The notes beneath the pieces are model-generated. The model did not search any database, had not been told where the DNA came from, and was given only the letters and a program-made list of their open reading frames with translations. A stretch of 64,000 nucleotides of DNA, taken from the NCBI RefSeq assembly GCF_004358205.1, contig NZ_SMYO01000001.1, positions 372,001-436,000 on the forward strand, read 5' to 3'. Positions 46,997 through 56,088 of the stretch are shown here, piece by piece. How positions within the stretch are numbered: the stretch's first letter is position 1; every line of letters starts with the position of its first letter. This DNA is from Bacillus salipaludis (GTDB lineage: Bacteria > Bacillota > Bacilli > Bacillales_B > DSM-18226). Position numbers and translations under genes: made by a program.

Positions 46997-48009
46997 TAGT
47001 ATCTACCCCCTGCTACATAAGGAAAGTTTTGCTTAACGCGGTTAGCATCTGCATAGCCAATCATCTCACGAAGATCGCCCAGCGCAGCTGTAGGACATGC
47101 TTCTACACATTTTAGACAGCCTTTGCAATATTGATAGTCAATTCCTTTCAGGAACATTTGCTTTCGGCCCCGTTTATCTTCTCCTTCTTCCCATACAAAG
47201 CAATAATCTGGACAAACATTATCACAGGCTGCACAGTCTATGCATTTATCCCGGTTAAATTCCGGCAGAAATCCTTGTCTTGAGCCACTCAAATCTTTTA
47301 AAATACTATTACCTTGTGCTATAATGGAGCCGCCAATTTCTTGGGTCATAAATCCCAACAGTGACTGTGGACGAGTAAATGCTTTACCTTCCGCCCCATT
47401 CGGCACTTGATAAGTTTTAAATTGAACTTCTTCAAAACCGCGATTAAAGGTACGAATATTTGGTTCTACAAGATGTGGATATTTTTTTTCAAACGTTTTA
47501 CGAATCACATCTCGCATCGACTCCGGGTCCAAGAAATCACAAATTCGATACAGCGCTCCAAGCATTGCTGTATTTACCTTTGTTTTTTCTTCCACAGCAA
47601 TCGTTAAAGCATCAACGATGGCAAGTGTTCCATATTCAAGTTTTAAATCTCTTTTTACTTCATCAAAATCTCTTGCTGTGTTTACTAATACGATCCCATC
47701 AGCATTTAAGCCGCTGACAACATTAATCGTTTTGTATAGTGCTTCATGGAACACACCTACTATATGTGGCTGTTCGATTGGACTGTGATCCCTAATTTGA
47801 ACTTCAGGCTCACAAAAGCGGATAAAGCTTTTCACTGGAGAACCTTTTTTCTCCGAACCATAGGACGAAAAATTAGAGCCATTTAAGCCAAGCCCTAATA
47901 CACCTGCCTCAGCTAGCATTTTTCCAGCTAAGTTCGCACCTAATCCCCCAATAGATTCCAAACGGATTTCAAAAAATCCCAAATCATTTTTCTTCGGTAA
48001 TACCGACAT
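46996..48009 (-). CDS. 2-oxoacid:ferredoxin oxidoreductase, fused gamma-delta subunit
   Basis: A 337-residue fusion. The first ~220 residues form the gamma subunit (IRLESIGGLGANLAGKMLAEA). The C-terminal delta part is an 8Fe ferredoxin with CIDCAACDNVCPD and CKGCLKCVEACPTAAL. It passes electrons from the TPP centre of the alpha-beta partner to external carriers. The ATG follows GGGAGGGGATACT. First gene of a two-gene operon; the 340-bp upstream gap shows nothing else I can support. Confidence 0.88.
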   Translation of the reverse strand: MSVLPKKNDLGFFEIRLESIGGLGANLAGKMLAEAGVLGLGLNGSNFSSYGSEKKGSPVKSFIRFCEPEVQIRDHSPIEQPHIVGVFHEALYKTINVVSGLNADGIVLVNTARDFDEVKRDLKLEYGTLAIVDALTIAVEEKTKVNTAMLGALYRICDFLDPESMRDVIRKTFEKKYPHLVEPNIRTFNRGFEEVQFKTYQVPNGAEGKAFTRPQSLLGFMTQEIGGSIIAQGNSILKDLSGSRQGFLPEFNRDKCIDCAACDNVCPDYCFVWEEGEDKRGRKQMFLKGIDYQYCKGCLKCVEACPTAALGDLREMIGYADANRVKQNFPYVAGGRY

Positions 48010-48349
48010 AGTATCCCCTCCCGATAGACAAAAAGCATCGATGTGCTTATTCTAAAAAAGTAAAATAGATTAACTTCCCCAAGAGTATTGTAAGGCAATT
48101 GTTTCTAATAAGTCTGTGACAAATGTTATACATACAGGAAGTTCCTTATAACACTTTGTAATTTTTATTAAAAAACCCTAATACAAATGACTTTGAAGCG
48201 TTTCCATAATTATATAACAGGGTTAAAACTGTGGTATAACAGAGAGCAGTTCAACCTGTTCCCTACAACTTCATTTGTTTAACATCTACTCTATTAGCCA
48301 AGAATGGGTTATAATTAAATGTTATTTATTATAAATAAGGAGAAATAGA
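48010..48349. other. Intergenic region, divergent promoters
   Basis: AT-rich, between the oxidoreductase operon and the radical-SAM gene. A TATAAT-like -10 is at 48310-48315 before the radical-SAM gene, without a convincing -35. No gene or RNA seen. Confidence 0.4.
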
Positions 48350-50095
48350 ATGAAAGTCATTTGTACTACTTTAAACGCTAAGTATATTCATACGAACCTG
48401 GCTATTCGTTATTTAAAGGCTTATGCTTTGCCTGAATTTAATATAAAAATTAAAGAATATACGATAAAAGACCCGGTCATGAATATTGTCACCGACCTCT
48501 ATCAGCAAAAGCCGGACGTTATAGGATTCAGCTGTTATATTTGGAATATAGAAGAAACAATTAAAGTCGTAAACATGCTTAAAAAAATCGATCCTTCCAT
48601 TATCATTGTTTTTGGGGGTCCTGAAGTTTCCTATGATACATCGGAATGGATGGAAAAAGTTCCTCAGGTCGATTTTATTGTGATGGGCGAAGGGGAACAA
48701 ACCTTTAAACAGCTTCTTTCAGAAATTGAAACAAACAAAGACTATCGAAATGTCCCTGGCATTGCATACCGGAATGAGGGTCAAGCTGTGATTACGCCGC
48801 AACTGAATAAGCTTGATTTAAAAGAGCTCCCCTCACCCTACCGCTTTGAAGAAGATATCCCGCATCTGGGCAAACGTGTCTCCTATATTGAGACAAGCCG
48901 TGGTTGTCCGTTTAGCTGCCAATTTTGCTTATCCTCTATCGAAGTCGGGGTTCGCTATTTTGAAAGAGAAAAAATTAAAGAGGATATTCGTTATTTAATG
49001 GCAAACGGTGCCAAAACGATTAAGTTTGTCGATCGTACCTTCAATATCAGTAGAAGTTATGCAATGGACATGTTTCGCTTTTTGATCGATGAACACCTGC
49101 CAGGGACGGTATTCCAGTTTGAAATCACTGCAGATATTATGCGCCCTGAAGTCATTGATTTTCTCAATCAAGAGGCACCCAAAGGGTTATTCCGCTTTGA
49201 AATTGGTGTTCAATCCACCAATGACTTTACAAACGAACTGGTAATGCGAAAACAAAATTTTACAAAGTTAACTCGAACGGTAACGATGGTTAAAGATGGC
49301 GGTAAAATTGATCAGCATCTTGATTTAATTGCCGGCCTGCCGGAAGAAGACTACAATTCCTTCAGAAAAACGTTTAATGATGTTTTTGAATTACGGCCGG
49401 AGGAATTACAACTTGGATTTTTAAAAATGCTCAGAGGAACCGGAGTACGGCTTCGTGCTAATGACCATGGGTATATCTATATGGACCATTCGCCATATGA
49501 AATTTTGGGGAATAACGTACTTTCCTTTGATGACATTGTCAAAATAAAACAAGTGGAAGATGTATTAGAAAAATATTGGAACGACCATCGAATGGACCTG
49601 ACAGTAGAATATTTAGTTACAAACGTCTTTTCTTCACCATTTGATTTCTTCCAACAATTCGGAACCTTCTGGGATGAACAAGGATGGTCAAGAATCGGCC
49701 ATCAATTGGAGGACTTATTCCGTAGACTGCATTCCTTCTTAGAACATATCTCTATAAAGGACTTGGAAATCGTAATCGGACTGATGAAATACGACTATCT
49801 GATCCATCATAAATATAAACCAAGGAAGCCTTGGTGGGAACAGAGTTTCACAAAAGAAGAGCGCGTAAAAATTTATAAACAAATCTCGGAGGTTCCTTCC
49901 TTATTAGGACAGTCTTTTATAGATTTAGGGCTTGATGAAAAAGATTTATTTAAGCATACCATGCTTGAGAATCTTTCCTTTGACCTTAAGGAATATCTTG
50001 AATCAGGAAGAATTATTGCCCATCCAACCCGTTTGGTTGCTTACTTTAACCCGACAAACGAAGAAACGGTGATTTTCTCATTCAAGGAAAAATAG
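48350..50095 (+). CDS. B12-binding-domain radical SAM protein (DUF4080)
   Basis: A 581-residue protein. An N-terminal cobalamin-binding Rossmann domain (VFGGPEVSYDTSEW, VMGEGEQTF) precedes a radical-SAM barrel with the 4Fe-4S motif CPFSCQFC in ETSRGCPFSCQFCLSS, and a C-terminal DUF4080-like domain. Members are widespread in Bacillaceae, but the reaction is unknown; the family includes methyltransferases and methylthiotransferase-like enzymes. The B12 ligand His (DxHxxG) is not visible. The ATG follows AAGGAGAAATAGA. Confidence 0.88.
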   Translation: MKVICTTLNAKYIHTNLAIRYLKAYALPEFNIKIKEYTIKDPVMNIVTDLYQQKPDVIGFSCYIWNIEETIKVVNMLKKIDPSIIIVFGGPEVSYDTSEWMEKVPQVDFIVMGEGEQTFKQLLSEIETNKDYRNVPGIAYRNEGQAVITPQLNKLDLKELPSPYRFEEDIPHLGKRVSYIETSRGCPFSCQFCLSSIEVGVRYFEREKIKEDIRYLMANGAKTIKFVDRTFNISRSYAMDMFRFLIDEHLPGTVFQFEITADIMRPEVIDFLNQEAPKGLFRFEIGVQSTNDFTNELVMRKQNFTKLTRTVTMVKDGGKIDQHLDLIAGLPEEDYNSFRKTFNDVFELRPEELQLGFLKMLRGTGVRLRANDHGYIYMDHSPYEILGNNVLSFDDIVKIKQVEDVLEKYWNDHRMDLTVEYLVTNVFSSPFDFFQQFGTFWDEQGWSRIGHQLEDLFRRLHSFLEHISIKDLEIVIGLMKYDYLIHHKYKPRKPWWEQSFTKEERVKIYKQISEVPSLLGQSFIDLGLDEKDLFKHTMLENLSFDLKEYLESGRIIAHPTRLVAYFNPTNEETVIFSFKEK

Positions 50096-50215
50096 TCAGG
50101 CGCTTTAACCCGCCTCGGATTGTCGAGGAAGATTATATTTCTCGGCAATTTTCCATTCTTTCTAAAACTTAAATACTTAAATACCGATTTTTATTTAAAG
50201 ACTTTCCATGCTAAG
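50096..50215. other. Gap before repeat copy D
   Basis: Contains CCTCGGATTGTCGAGG, a small hairpin that may act as the radical-SAM gene terminator. No gene. Confidence 0.3.
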
Positions 50216-50418
50216 GGGCCTGTTGATTGGAGCGGAAGGCACGGAGACTCCTCGAAAATGCTAACGCATTTTCTTCGTGCGTGGGCGGATTCAAGAAAGC
50301 AATTCATTGTCCTGCGGGAGTACGGGGCAGAGAGACCCCGCAGGAGCAAAGCGACGAGGAGGCCCCCCGGAACGTCCGCGGAAAGCGAAGTGTCTGGAGC
50401 GGAAATCAACGGACCTGT
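50216..50418 (+). repeat. MITE-like interspersed repeat, copy D
   Basis: A copy of about 203 bp keeping the nested ends GTTGATTGGAGCGG and GGAGCGGAAATCAAC and the hairpin GAAAATGC-TAAC-GCATTTTC, but lacking the outer GGCTGTGTTAAA pair. Flanked instead by GGCCT and GGACC. Confidence 0.8.
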
Positions 50419-50504
50419 AGAACTGCCAATATATTAATCAAATACCTTATAGAATTGTAAGTAAGTAAACGAATAAAGGCTATCGAATTTTTTCGACAGC
50501 CGGA

Positions 50505-50527
50505 GCCGGCTTAAAGCCGGCTTTTTA
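50505..50527. terminator. Terminator near the 50525 small gene
   Basis: GCCGGCTT-A-AAGCCGGC followed by TTTTT on the plus strand; palindromic, so it can also act on the opposing small gene. Confidence 0.7.
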
Positions 50528-50662
50528 TTGTTTTTTACACTCTGTTTTCTTCTTATTTTTATTTGGTATTTGAAGTGTTTCAAACAGCTTTGTCCCGTTT
50601 ACATCTCCAAATTCAATGCTGAATTCTTCTTTCGGAATTTGTGCCTTGCTGCCTGGCTTCAT
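50525..50662 (-). CDS. Tiny protein with a SASP-like EFSIEF motif
   Basis: A 45-residue frame: MKPGSKAQIPKEEFSIEFGD, then VNGTKLFETLQIPN and a lysine-rich tail. Its ATG overlaps the stop of the upstream small gene as TAATG, and a GGAAAGAAGGAAAGAGGG stretch precedes it, so it is translated with that gene. EEFSIEF resembles the GPR cleavage site of small acid-soluble spore proteins. Not a family I can name. Confidence 0.6.
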   Translation of the reverse strand: MKPGSKAQIPKEEFSIEFGDVNGTKLFETLQIPNKNKKKTECKKQ

Positions 50663-50826
50663 TACCCTCTTCCCTTTCTTCCTAATTTGGAATTTCGATT
50701 GGCACCCTTTAAATGATCATCTTCTCCATGAGAAAATTCTGCTGAAAATTCACTTTCCTGAACATTTTTATGTGGGGTTTTAGAATACTTTTCAACTGCA
50801 TTAACTTCTGCTTTCCTTTTTGCCAT
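50662..50826 (-). CDS. Small lysine-rich protein with a SASP-like EFSAEF motif
   Basis: A 54-residue basic protein, MAKRKAEVNAVEKYSKTPHK at the start and LKGANRNSKLGRKGRG at the end. I chose the ATG at 50826 after GGGAGGATTATACG; the frame is open to 50892. SEFSAEFSH matches the E-F-x-x-E-F pattern shared with the genes at 50525 and 7028. It heads a two-gene unit. A minor spore protein is the likeliest guess, from composition and from the neighbouring sspD. Confidence 0.62.
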   Translation of the reverse strand: MAKRKAEVNAVEKYSKTPHKNVQESEFSAEFSHGEDDHLKGANRNSKLGRKGRG

Positions 50827-50960
50827 CGTATAATCCTCCCAAAAAAATAATCTTACACAAGTAGTTTTTATCAAACAATAATAATCATTCATTTCCTTTT
50901 TTTTCTTAATATAAATTTTCTTTGCTGTAGGAAAATATAAGAAAAAGGAGTGAATGATTC

Positions 50961-51314
50961 ATGACGAAGCAAAATCGCGAAAAATCTCTAAAACCATTGG
51001 ATATAGATGAAACCTTGCCACATCAAATCAGTGCTCCGAGTTTTGAGGGTACTGGTATAAAAATGGAAACACCATTTGTTAACAAGCATGGGGTAGTGAT
51101 TGGTGACAGTATGTATGCATCTGAAAATTCTCCTTTAGAAAATTGGACCGATGAAACAGATCCTGAAATTATGGCTGGAGATGAGTGGGTTCATCCAACA
51201 AACGATATCGGCTGGAATACAACCGAAAATAAGGAATTACTTGAGAGTAAACGGAAACCAAAAGCTTACCCTTTTATGCACCCTTCGAAGGATGTTGGAA
51301 AGGGAACAGACTAA
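50961..51314 (+). CDS. DUF3905-like protein
   Basis: A 117-residue acidic soluble protein. GDSMYASENSPLENWTDETD and GDEWVHPTNDIGWNT are, as far as I recall, characteristic of the Bacillus DUF3905 family, of unknown role. The ATG follows AAAAAGGAGTGAATGATTC. It lies just upstream of sspD in the same direction and has a similar sporulation-type neighbourhood. Confidence 0.7.
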   Translation: MTKQNREKSLKPLDIDETLPHQISAPSFEGTGIKMETPFVNKHGVVIGDSMYASENSPLENWTDETDPEIMAGDEWVHPTNDIGWNTTENKELLESKRKPKAYPFMHPSKDVGKGTD

Positions 51315-51433
51315 ATTATTTTTTCTAAGATATCCATATCCGAAAAACATTACCACACATTAAAATAAAGCAATGAAAAATACTATGCATACAGAGATTT
51401 TTTCTCTGTAACGATTTTAAGGAGTTGACGATT

Positions 51434-51637
51434 ATGGCTAATAGCAGTAACAAATTATTAGTTCCAGGCATTGAACAGTACCTGGATCAAGTTAAATATG
51501 AAATAGCGCAAGAGTTTGGCGTACACTTAGGATCAGATACAGTCTCACGGGCAAATGGTTCTGTTGGGGGCGAAATAACAAAGCGACTGGTCAAGCAGGC
51601 TCAGGCACAATTATCAGGAAATTCCTCACAAGAATAA
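51434..51637 (+). CDS. sspD: Alpha/beta-type small acid-soluble spore protein SspD
   Basis: A 67-residue SASP that coats spore DNA and protects it from UV and heat. It has [20 protein letters not shown] with the GPR cleavage site EIAQEF, and the DNA-binding block [20 protein letters not shown]. The ATG at 51434 is 9 bases after GGAG. The match and its place beside rsgI-sigI both indicate sspD. A GCATACA upstream may be part of a SigG -10. Confidence 0.95.
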   Translation: MANSSNKLLVPGIEQYLDQVKYEIAQEFGVHLGSDTVSRANGSVGGEITKRLVKQAQAQLSGNSSQE

Positions 51638-51652
51638 TTTCATAATTGGCTG

Positions 51653-51684
51653 AAAAAAAGTCCGGCAGGATAGCCGGACTTTTT
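51653..51684. terminator. Bidirectional terminator, sspD/rsgI
   Basis: AAAGTCCGGC-AGGATA-GCCGGACTTT with A-run and T-run. Confidence 0.9.
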
Positions 51685-51685
51685 A

Positions 51686-52891
51686 CTAATTTTTATGCTT
51701 GTAACGATACGATTCTTGGCTATTTTTAGTCTTGCTTGATTGAGGGTGCTTCTCTTTTCCCTTTGCTTTTTGATTTGAATTTCCCTTGTGACTGGATTTA
51801 TTCTTATTACTTAATTGTTTATTGTGGTTGGAAATGTTTTCTTTATTGTTTTGGTTCTTCTGATTGGAAATGTTTTCTTTATTGTTTTGGTTCTTGTGAC
51901 TTGAATTTTTCTTTTGATTTGAATTATTTTTATGGCCAGGTTTTGAATCCTTTGAACTGTGGTCCTTTTTTTCTTGTTTTTTCGATTTCTTTTCCGATTT
52001 ATTTTTCATCTTACCTTGTGGACGGTTCGATGGAGGTTGATTCATTTGTTTTCCTTTTTTAACAGTGACATTATTAGATTTATTTTTGTCCCCATCAAGT
52101 TTCTTCTGCTGTCCCGGCGGTAATGCGGGTTGTGCCGTAGGTGCAGGAACTGCGTTTTGGCTCTTAGACTTTCCATTAATCCATTTTGTTTCCGTTTGAT
52201 CAGCACCTTGAAGCGATTGGATTTTATTTTCTTTGTATTTCCCGGTCGTAAGCCCTAATTGACGAGCTTCTTTCCGTTCTTTTTCAGAACCACTTAGGAC
52301 AGTGGCCTCTAAATTCTGTTTATTTACTGATTCTTTAATTTCCTCAATGTTTTCTTTTAGCTCATCTTCAACCGGTTTTTCTGCCTGTTCCGTCCGAACG
52401 GTAGAAATAATGACCTGTTTACGATCAATCAAATAGCCTTCTTTTTTCATCTCGCTAAGAAGGTTTTGAGTGAGGTCAGATACGTCCTTTTTCTGCCAGT
52501 TAGGAATATGCGCAATGATTTCCTTTCCTGCTTCATTAAAGCCTGTTAATTCGACCACCTGCATCTTTTTATTTACACCAAGCTCAATACTTGGATTTAC
52601 ATCAATCGACATATAGGCATACGCTTTGTTATCCTGATAAGCAGGAATAAAGGAAGCAAGAATTAAAAGGAGAACCATTAACCCTACCCATACAGGTTTC
52701 AATTTGAAAAGATTTTTTACAGAACGTCTGGATTGGGATGCAGGTAAATCATTATTTTCAATGGGAAAAAAGTGAATTTCTTCACCGATTTCATAGGGCT
52801 GATTCCTTTTTCTTGCGCGTAAAAATTCACCCTCCGGGGTTAATAGCAATAGAAATGCATCATCAATTTCCATTACAATTCCTTTTTTCAT
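51686..52891 (-). CDS. rsgI: Anti-sigma-I factor RsgI
   Basis: A 401-residue membrane anti-sigma factor. The cytoplasmic N-terminal RsgI domain (1-55, KGIVMEIDDAFLLLLTPEGEF) binds SigI; one transmembrane span is at about 67-84; the outside part begins with YAYMSIDVNPSIELGVNKK, the conserved RsgI periplasmic-type domain. The last ~150 residues are low complexity, rich in Lys, Asn, Ser and Gln, with a short internal repeat (NQNNKENISN twice). Its start overlaps the sigI stop by 4 bp. Confidence 0.92.
   Translation of the reverse strand: MKKGIVMEIDDAFLLLLTPEGEFLRARKRNQPYEIGEEIHFFPIENNDLPASQSRRSVKNLFKLKPVWVGLMVLLLILASFIPAYQDNKAYAYMSIDVNPSIELGVNKKMQVVELTGFNEAGKEIIAHIPNWQKKDVSDLTQNLLSEMKKEGYLIDRKQVIISTVRTEQAEKPVEDELKENIEEIKESVNKQNLEATVLSGSEKERKEARQLGLTTGKYKENKIQSLQGADQTETKWINGKSKSQNAVPAPTAQPALPPGQQKKLDGDKNKSNNVTVKKGKQMNQPPSNRPQGKMKNKSEKKSKKQEKKDHSSKDSKPGHKNNSNQKKNSSHKNQNNKENISNQKNQNNKENISNHNKQLSNKNKSSHKGNSNQKAKGKEKHPQSSKTKNSQESYRYKHKN
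51828..51899 (-). repeat. 36-bp tandem duplication inside rsgI
   Basis: Two near-identical 36-bp units (51828-51863 and 51864-51899), in frame, giving the repeated NQNNKENISN in the low-complexity tail of RsgI. Confidence 0.8.
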
Positions 52892-53634
52892 GTCTCAAGC
52901 ACCCCCTTTATATAATCCTTTAGAAAAACATAATCACCTGATAAAATAAGTGCGATTGCAATAATATACTTACGATTTCGTTCAATTGTTTTCCTGCTGA
53001 CATCTACCATTTTTTCTAATTGTTTAATGGGAAGACGTTTTTTTTCAAGTAATATTTCTTTAAGCTCCGGATGATCAACAATCATTTTAGCGATAAGAAT
53101 TGCATTTTTTCGTGCATCTGCATGCTTTGGAGAATTTTCCACTAAATCACTGAAGTTTAAATCAAAGGTTTTCAGCAGTTGTTGAAATTGAATAATCTCA
53201 TCTTTTCTAAGCTGCTCATCCGCCTTTTTATGATAATTTTCAAGAGATAATTCGTTTACAATTACCGTACCGGGAGACTCCTCTTCGATGGATGAGGTTT
53301 GGAAATCAAGACTTATATGTTGATTTTTTGTTTGTTTACGAATATAGTCAATAACTCTTCTTTTGATTAAAACTTCAGAAAAACTTAATAGGGAACTTCC
53401 CCGCTCGGATGAATATTTTTCAATCGCTTCATTAAAGGCTAAAAGACCAATGCTGAATTCATCATCCGTTTCATATATATATCTTTTGCATACAGAAGAA
53501 ACTGTTTTTGCAATAAATGGTTTGTATGATTCAATCAGTTCATTAAGTAGGATACGGTCCCCTTGCTGAATTAATTTTACCGATTCCTCTAGAGTTTTTT
53601 TCTTCTTTTTGGTCATGAACAACAAACTGAGCAT
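52888..53634 (-). CDS. sigI: RNA polymerase sigma factor SigI
   Basis: A 248-residue sigma-70-related factor: region 2 has DDEFSIGLLAFNEAIEKYSSE and RVIDYIRKQTKN; the C-terminal part (SRKTIERNRKYIIAIALILS) binds the -35. SigI responds to heat and cell-envelope stress and is held by RsgI. I chose the ATG at 53634 after GAGAGGTGAG; the frame is open to 53706. First gene of sigI-rsgI. Confidence 0.92.
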   Translation of the reverse strand: MLSLLFMTKKKKKTLEESVKLIQQGDRILLNELIESYKPFIAKTVSSVCKRYIYETDDEFSIGLLAFNEAIEKYSSERGSSLLSFSEVLIKRRVIDYIRKQTKNQHISLDFQTSSIEEESPGTVIVNELSLENYHKKADEQLRKDEIIQFQQLLKTFDLNFSDLVENSPKHADARKNAILIAKMIVDHPELKEILLEKKRLPIKQLEKMVDVSRKTIERNRKYIIAIALILSGDYVFLKDYIKGVLET

Positions 53635-53667
53635 TAGACTCACCTCTCTATTCACCCAATTATACCA

Positions 53668-53697
53668 TACGGATGATGTTATAGATTTTAGGGGGGT
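53668..53697 (-). promoter_or_regulatory. Possible SigI autoregulated promoter
   Basis: On the minus strand ACCCCCC about 60 bp before the sigI start and CGTA about 20 bases later resemble SigI -35 (ACCCCC) and -10 (CGAA) elements. The spacing looks long. A TATAAT at 53659-53664 could serve SigA. Confidence 0.35.
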
Positions 53698-53876
53698 CAT
53701 TACCAATAGATAACAGTTTGTTACAACTGTTAATCATCAAGTTTATTGTCCAAAATGAGACCGTTTTCTTGTAAATTTTTTCCTTTCTTTTAGATTTTTT
53801 GATATCGCTTTTTCATTACAAAAGTACGGTTATGTTAAAGAGGTTTGTGGGGGTTTATAAATAATTTTTATACAGG

Positions 53877-53918
53877 AAAAAACCCCCATAAGATAAAATG
53901 GGGGTTGCGGTTTTTATT
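53877..53918 (-). terminator. Terminator of prfC
   Basis: AACCCCCAT pairs with ATGGGGGTT; T-rich on the minus strand after the stem. Confidence 0.8.
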
Positions 53919-53924
53919 AAACAA

Positions 53925-55505
53925 TTATTCATGTTGGTCCATTGGGTTATATAGTTTGACCGATGGGTTTTTCTCTTGGAACCATCTTAGCGCGAATTCG
54001 TTCTCGAATAAAAACACATTATGATCATAACGATCTTTTACAAGCAAACTTCGAGAGCTGGATAAATTTTCGTCCACTTCATCACCTTCGACCCATCTGG
54101 CAATCTTTGATCCCATACGCTCCATTAGGACCTCAGCATTGTATTCATTTTTCATACGATGTTCAAAGACTTCAAATTGCAGTTGTCCAACAGCACCTAA
54201 CAAGTATTCTTCCATCCTAAACGTTTTGTAGAGCTGAATTGCCCCTTCTTGAACAAGCTGTTGAATCCCTTTATAAAAGGACTTTTGCTTCATGACGTTT
54301 TTTGCAGATACCTTCACATAGAGCTCAGGTGTAAATTGCGGCAGTCTTTCATATTGGAAATCATCTTTTCCAGTCGTCAATGTGTCTCCGATTTGATAGG
54401 TACCTGTGTCATATAAGCCAATAATATCACCGCTTACAGCCTCATCCACTGTATTTCTTTCTTCCGCCATAAACGAGGTCGATTGGGAAAGCTTTAATTG
54501 TTTCCCAAGGCGAGGGATATTTACAGTCATCCCGCGTTCGAATTTACCTGAACAAATTCGAACAAAGGCAATCCGGTCACGGTGGGCAGGATTCATGTTC
54601 GCTTGAATTTTAAATACAAAACCTGAAAAATTCTCACCAAGCGGATCAATTTCCCCAATAGATGAATTTCGTGCTTTGGGCGCCGGAGCAAATTGCAGGT
54701 AAGATTCCAAGAAAGTTTGTACACCAAAGTTCGTTAAAGCACTGCCAAAGAAAACAGGTGTTAACGTACCTTCAGCTACCTTTTCTGCGGAAAACTCATT
54801 TCCCGCTTCGTTAAGGAGCAGGATTTCCTCAAGTGTCTGATCATAAAGACCGGAATTCTTAATCGGGTGATCCCCGTCAATCTCGCCTTCTTTATTTAAA
54901 GGGAGAAATCGATCTTCGTCACTCACACGGAATTGCTCAACGCGATTGTGGTAACGGTCATAGATCCCTAGGAATTCTTTCCCCATTCCGATTGGCCAAT
55001 TCATTGGATAGGATTCAATTCCTAGTACCTCTTCCAATTCTGCGAGAAGCTCAAGCGGCGGTTTTCCTTGGCGATCAAGCTTATTCATAAACGTGAAAAT
55101 TGGAATTCCCCGCATCCGGCAAACTTTAAATAATTTAAGTGTTTGTTCCTCAATCCCTTTTGCGGAGTCTATAATCATAACGGCGCTATCAACGGCCATT
55201 AAAGTACGATACGTATCCTCACTAAAATCCTGGTGCCCAGGAGTGTCCAATATATTGACACGAAATCCATCATAATCAAATTGCATCACACTGGATGTAA
55301 CAGAAATTCCCCGCTGCTTTTCAATTTCCATCCAGTCACTTGTCGCAAATTTCCCTGTCTTTTTTGCTTTTACCGTTCCCGCATCCCGAATGGCGCCACC
55401 GAATAACAACAATTTTTCAGTCAATGTTGTTTTACCGGCATCTGGGTGGGAAATAATAGCAAAGGTACGGCGCGATAATACTTCTTCTTTAAATTTGTTT
55501 CCCAT
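53925..55505 (-). CDS. prfC: Peptide chain release factor 3
   Basis: A 526-residue translational GTPase that removes RF1/RF2 from the ribosome after termination. GTPase motifs are [12 protein letters not shown] (G1), [13 protein letters not shown] (G3) and TFMNKLDR (G4), followed by the RF3 C-terminal domain with [17 protein letters not shown]. Full family length. The ATG follows GAGAGGAAGTCAAG. Monocistronic. It is not part of the B. subtilis order for this region. Confidence 0.94.
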   Translation of the reverse strand: MGNKFKEEVLSRRTFAIISHPDAGKTTLTEKLLLFGGAIRDAGTVKAKKTGKFATSDWMEIEKQRGISVTSSVMQFDYDGFRVNILDTPGHQDFSEDTYRTLMAVDSAVMIIDSAKGIEEQTLKLFKVCRMRGIPIFTFMNKLDRQGKPPLELLAELEEVLGIESYPMNWPIGMGKEFLGIYDRYHNRVEQFRVSDEDRFLPLNKEGEIDGDHPIKNSGLYDQTLEEILLLNEAGNEFSAEKVAEGTLTPVFFGSALTNFGVQTFLESYLQFAPAPKARNSSIGEIDPLGENFSGFVFKIQANMNPAHRDRIAFVRICSGKFERGMTVNIPRLGKQLKLSQSTSFMAEERNTVDEAVSGDIIGLYDTGTYQIGDTLTTGKDDFQYERLPQFTPELYVKVSAKNVMKQKSFYKGIQQLVQEGAIQLYKTFRMEEYLLGAVGQLQFEVFEHRMKNEYNAEVLMERMGSKIARWVEGDEVDENLSSSRSLLVKDRYDHNVFLFENEFALRWFQEKNPSVKLYNPMDQHE

Positions 55506-55686
55506 CTTGACTTCCTCTCTTTTTTTGACAATTAGTTTTTGTCCATAACTTCAATCTTATATGTCTTGTGAATACTTTGCAATCTTCAATTAATCGACAT
55601 CAATTATTTCTTTTTTATCCCAGGAAATAAGAATATAATGAAGAAAGCCATTTATTAATTATAATATAAAAATTTAGGAGGAAATA

Positions 55687-55944
55687 ATGAATATTACATC
55701 GTTTGATCAACCTACCTTAAATTTAATACATAAAGCATTTGAGATTGTACTTAAGGAGAATCATATCCCTTATAAAAAAATCGGGATTGTCGAAGATGGC
55801 GATCAGTTATTATTTTTGTATGAAGGAAAGACAGAAAAAGTTCATGTTTTTAAATGGAGCAAAGCGCAAAGCCACGGAGTGAGTATCGGTGTCCTTGCTC
55901 AAAGTGTATTGTCACCCATTATTCCAACGCTTCGGACCCTTTAA
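55687..55944 (+). CDS. Small protein of unknown function
   Basis: An 85-residue protein, mixed alpha/beta: FEIVLKENHIPYKKIGIVED, LLFLYEGKTEKVHVFKWSK, then GVLAQSVLSPIIPTL. No membrane span and no motif I know. The ATG follows TTTAGGAGGAAATA, a very strong site, and a terminator follows, so it is a real monocistronic gene. Confidence 0.75.
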   Translation: MNITSFDQPTLNLIHKAFEIVLKENHIPYKKIGIVEDGDQLLFLYEGKTEKVHVFKWSKAQSHGVSIGVLAQSVLSPIIPTLRTL

Positions 55945-55961
55945 TTCTCATTCGATATAGC

Positions 55962-55992
55962 TGCCTTTCTGATTGCGGAAAGGCTCTTTTTT
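55962..55992 (+). terminator. Terminator of the 55687 gene
   Basis: GCCTTTC/GGAAAGGC with a T-run. Confidence 0.75.
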
Positions 55993-56088
55993 CCTGACAT
56001 CTATGTTTTTTCCTCTGATTCCCACGTCCTTTTTTCTGAAATCCCTTTTATAATAGAGTAGTACTCTTGTTAAAGGAGCTGATCTTAA

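Noticed and set aside
31828..48009. Nitrogen-fixation island
   Set aside because: fixABCX-type and 2-oxoacid oxidoreductase genes are present, but they are 10 kb apart with unrelated genes between, and no nif gene is seen.
48115..48130. Fnr site before the 2-oxoacid oxidoreductase operon
   Set aside because: TGTGA is followed by TTATA rather than TCACA; one half-site only, in AT-rich DNA.
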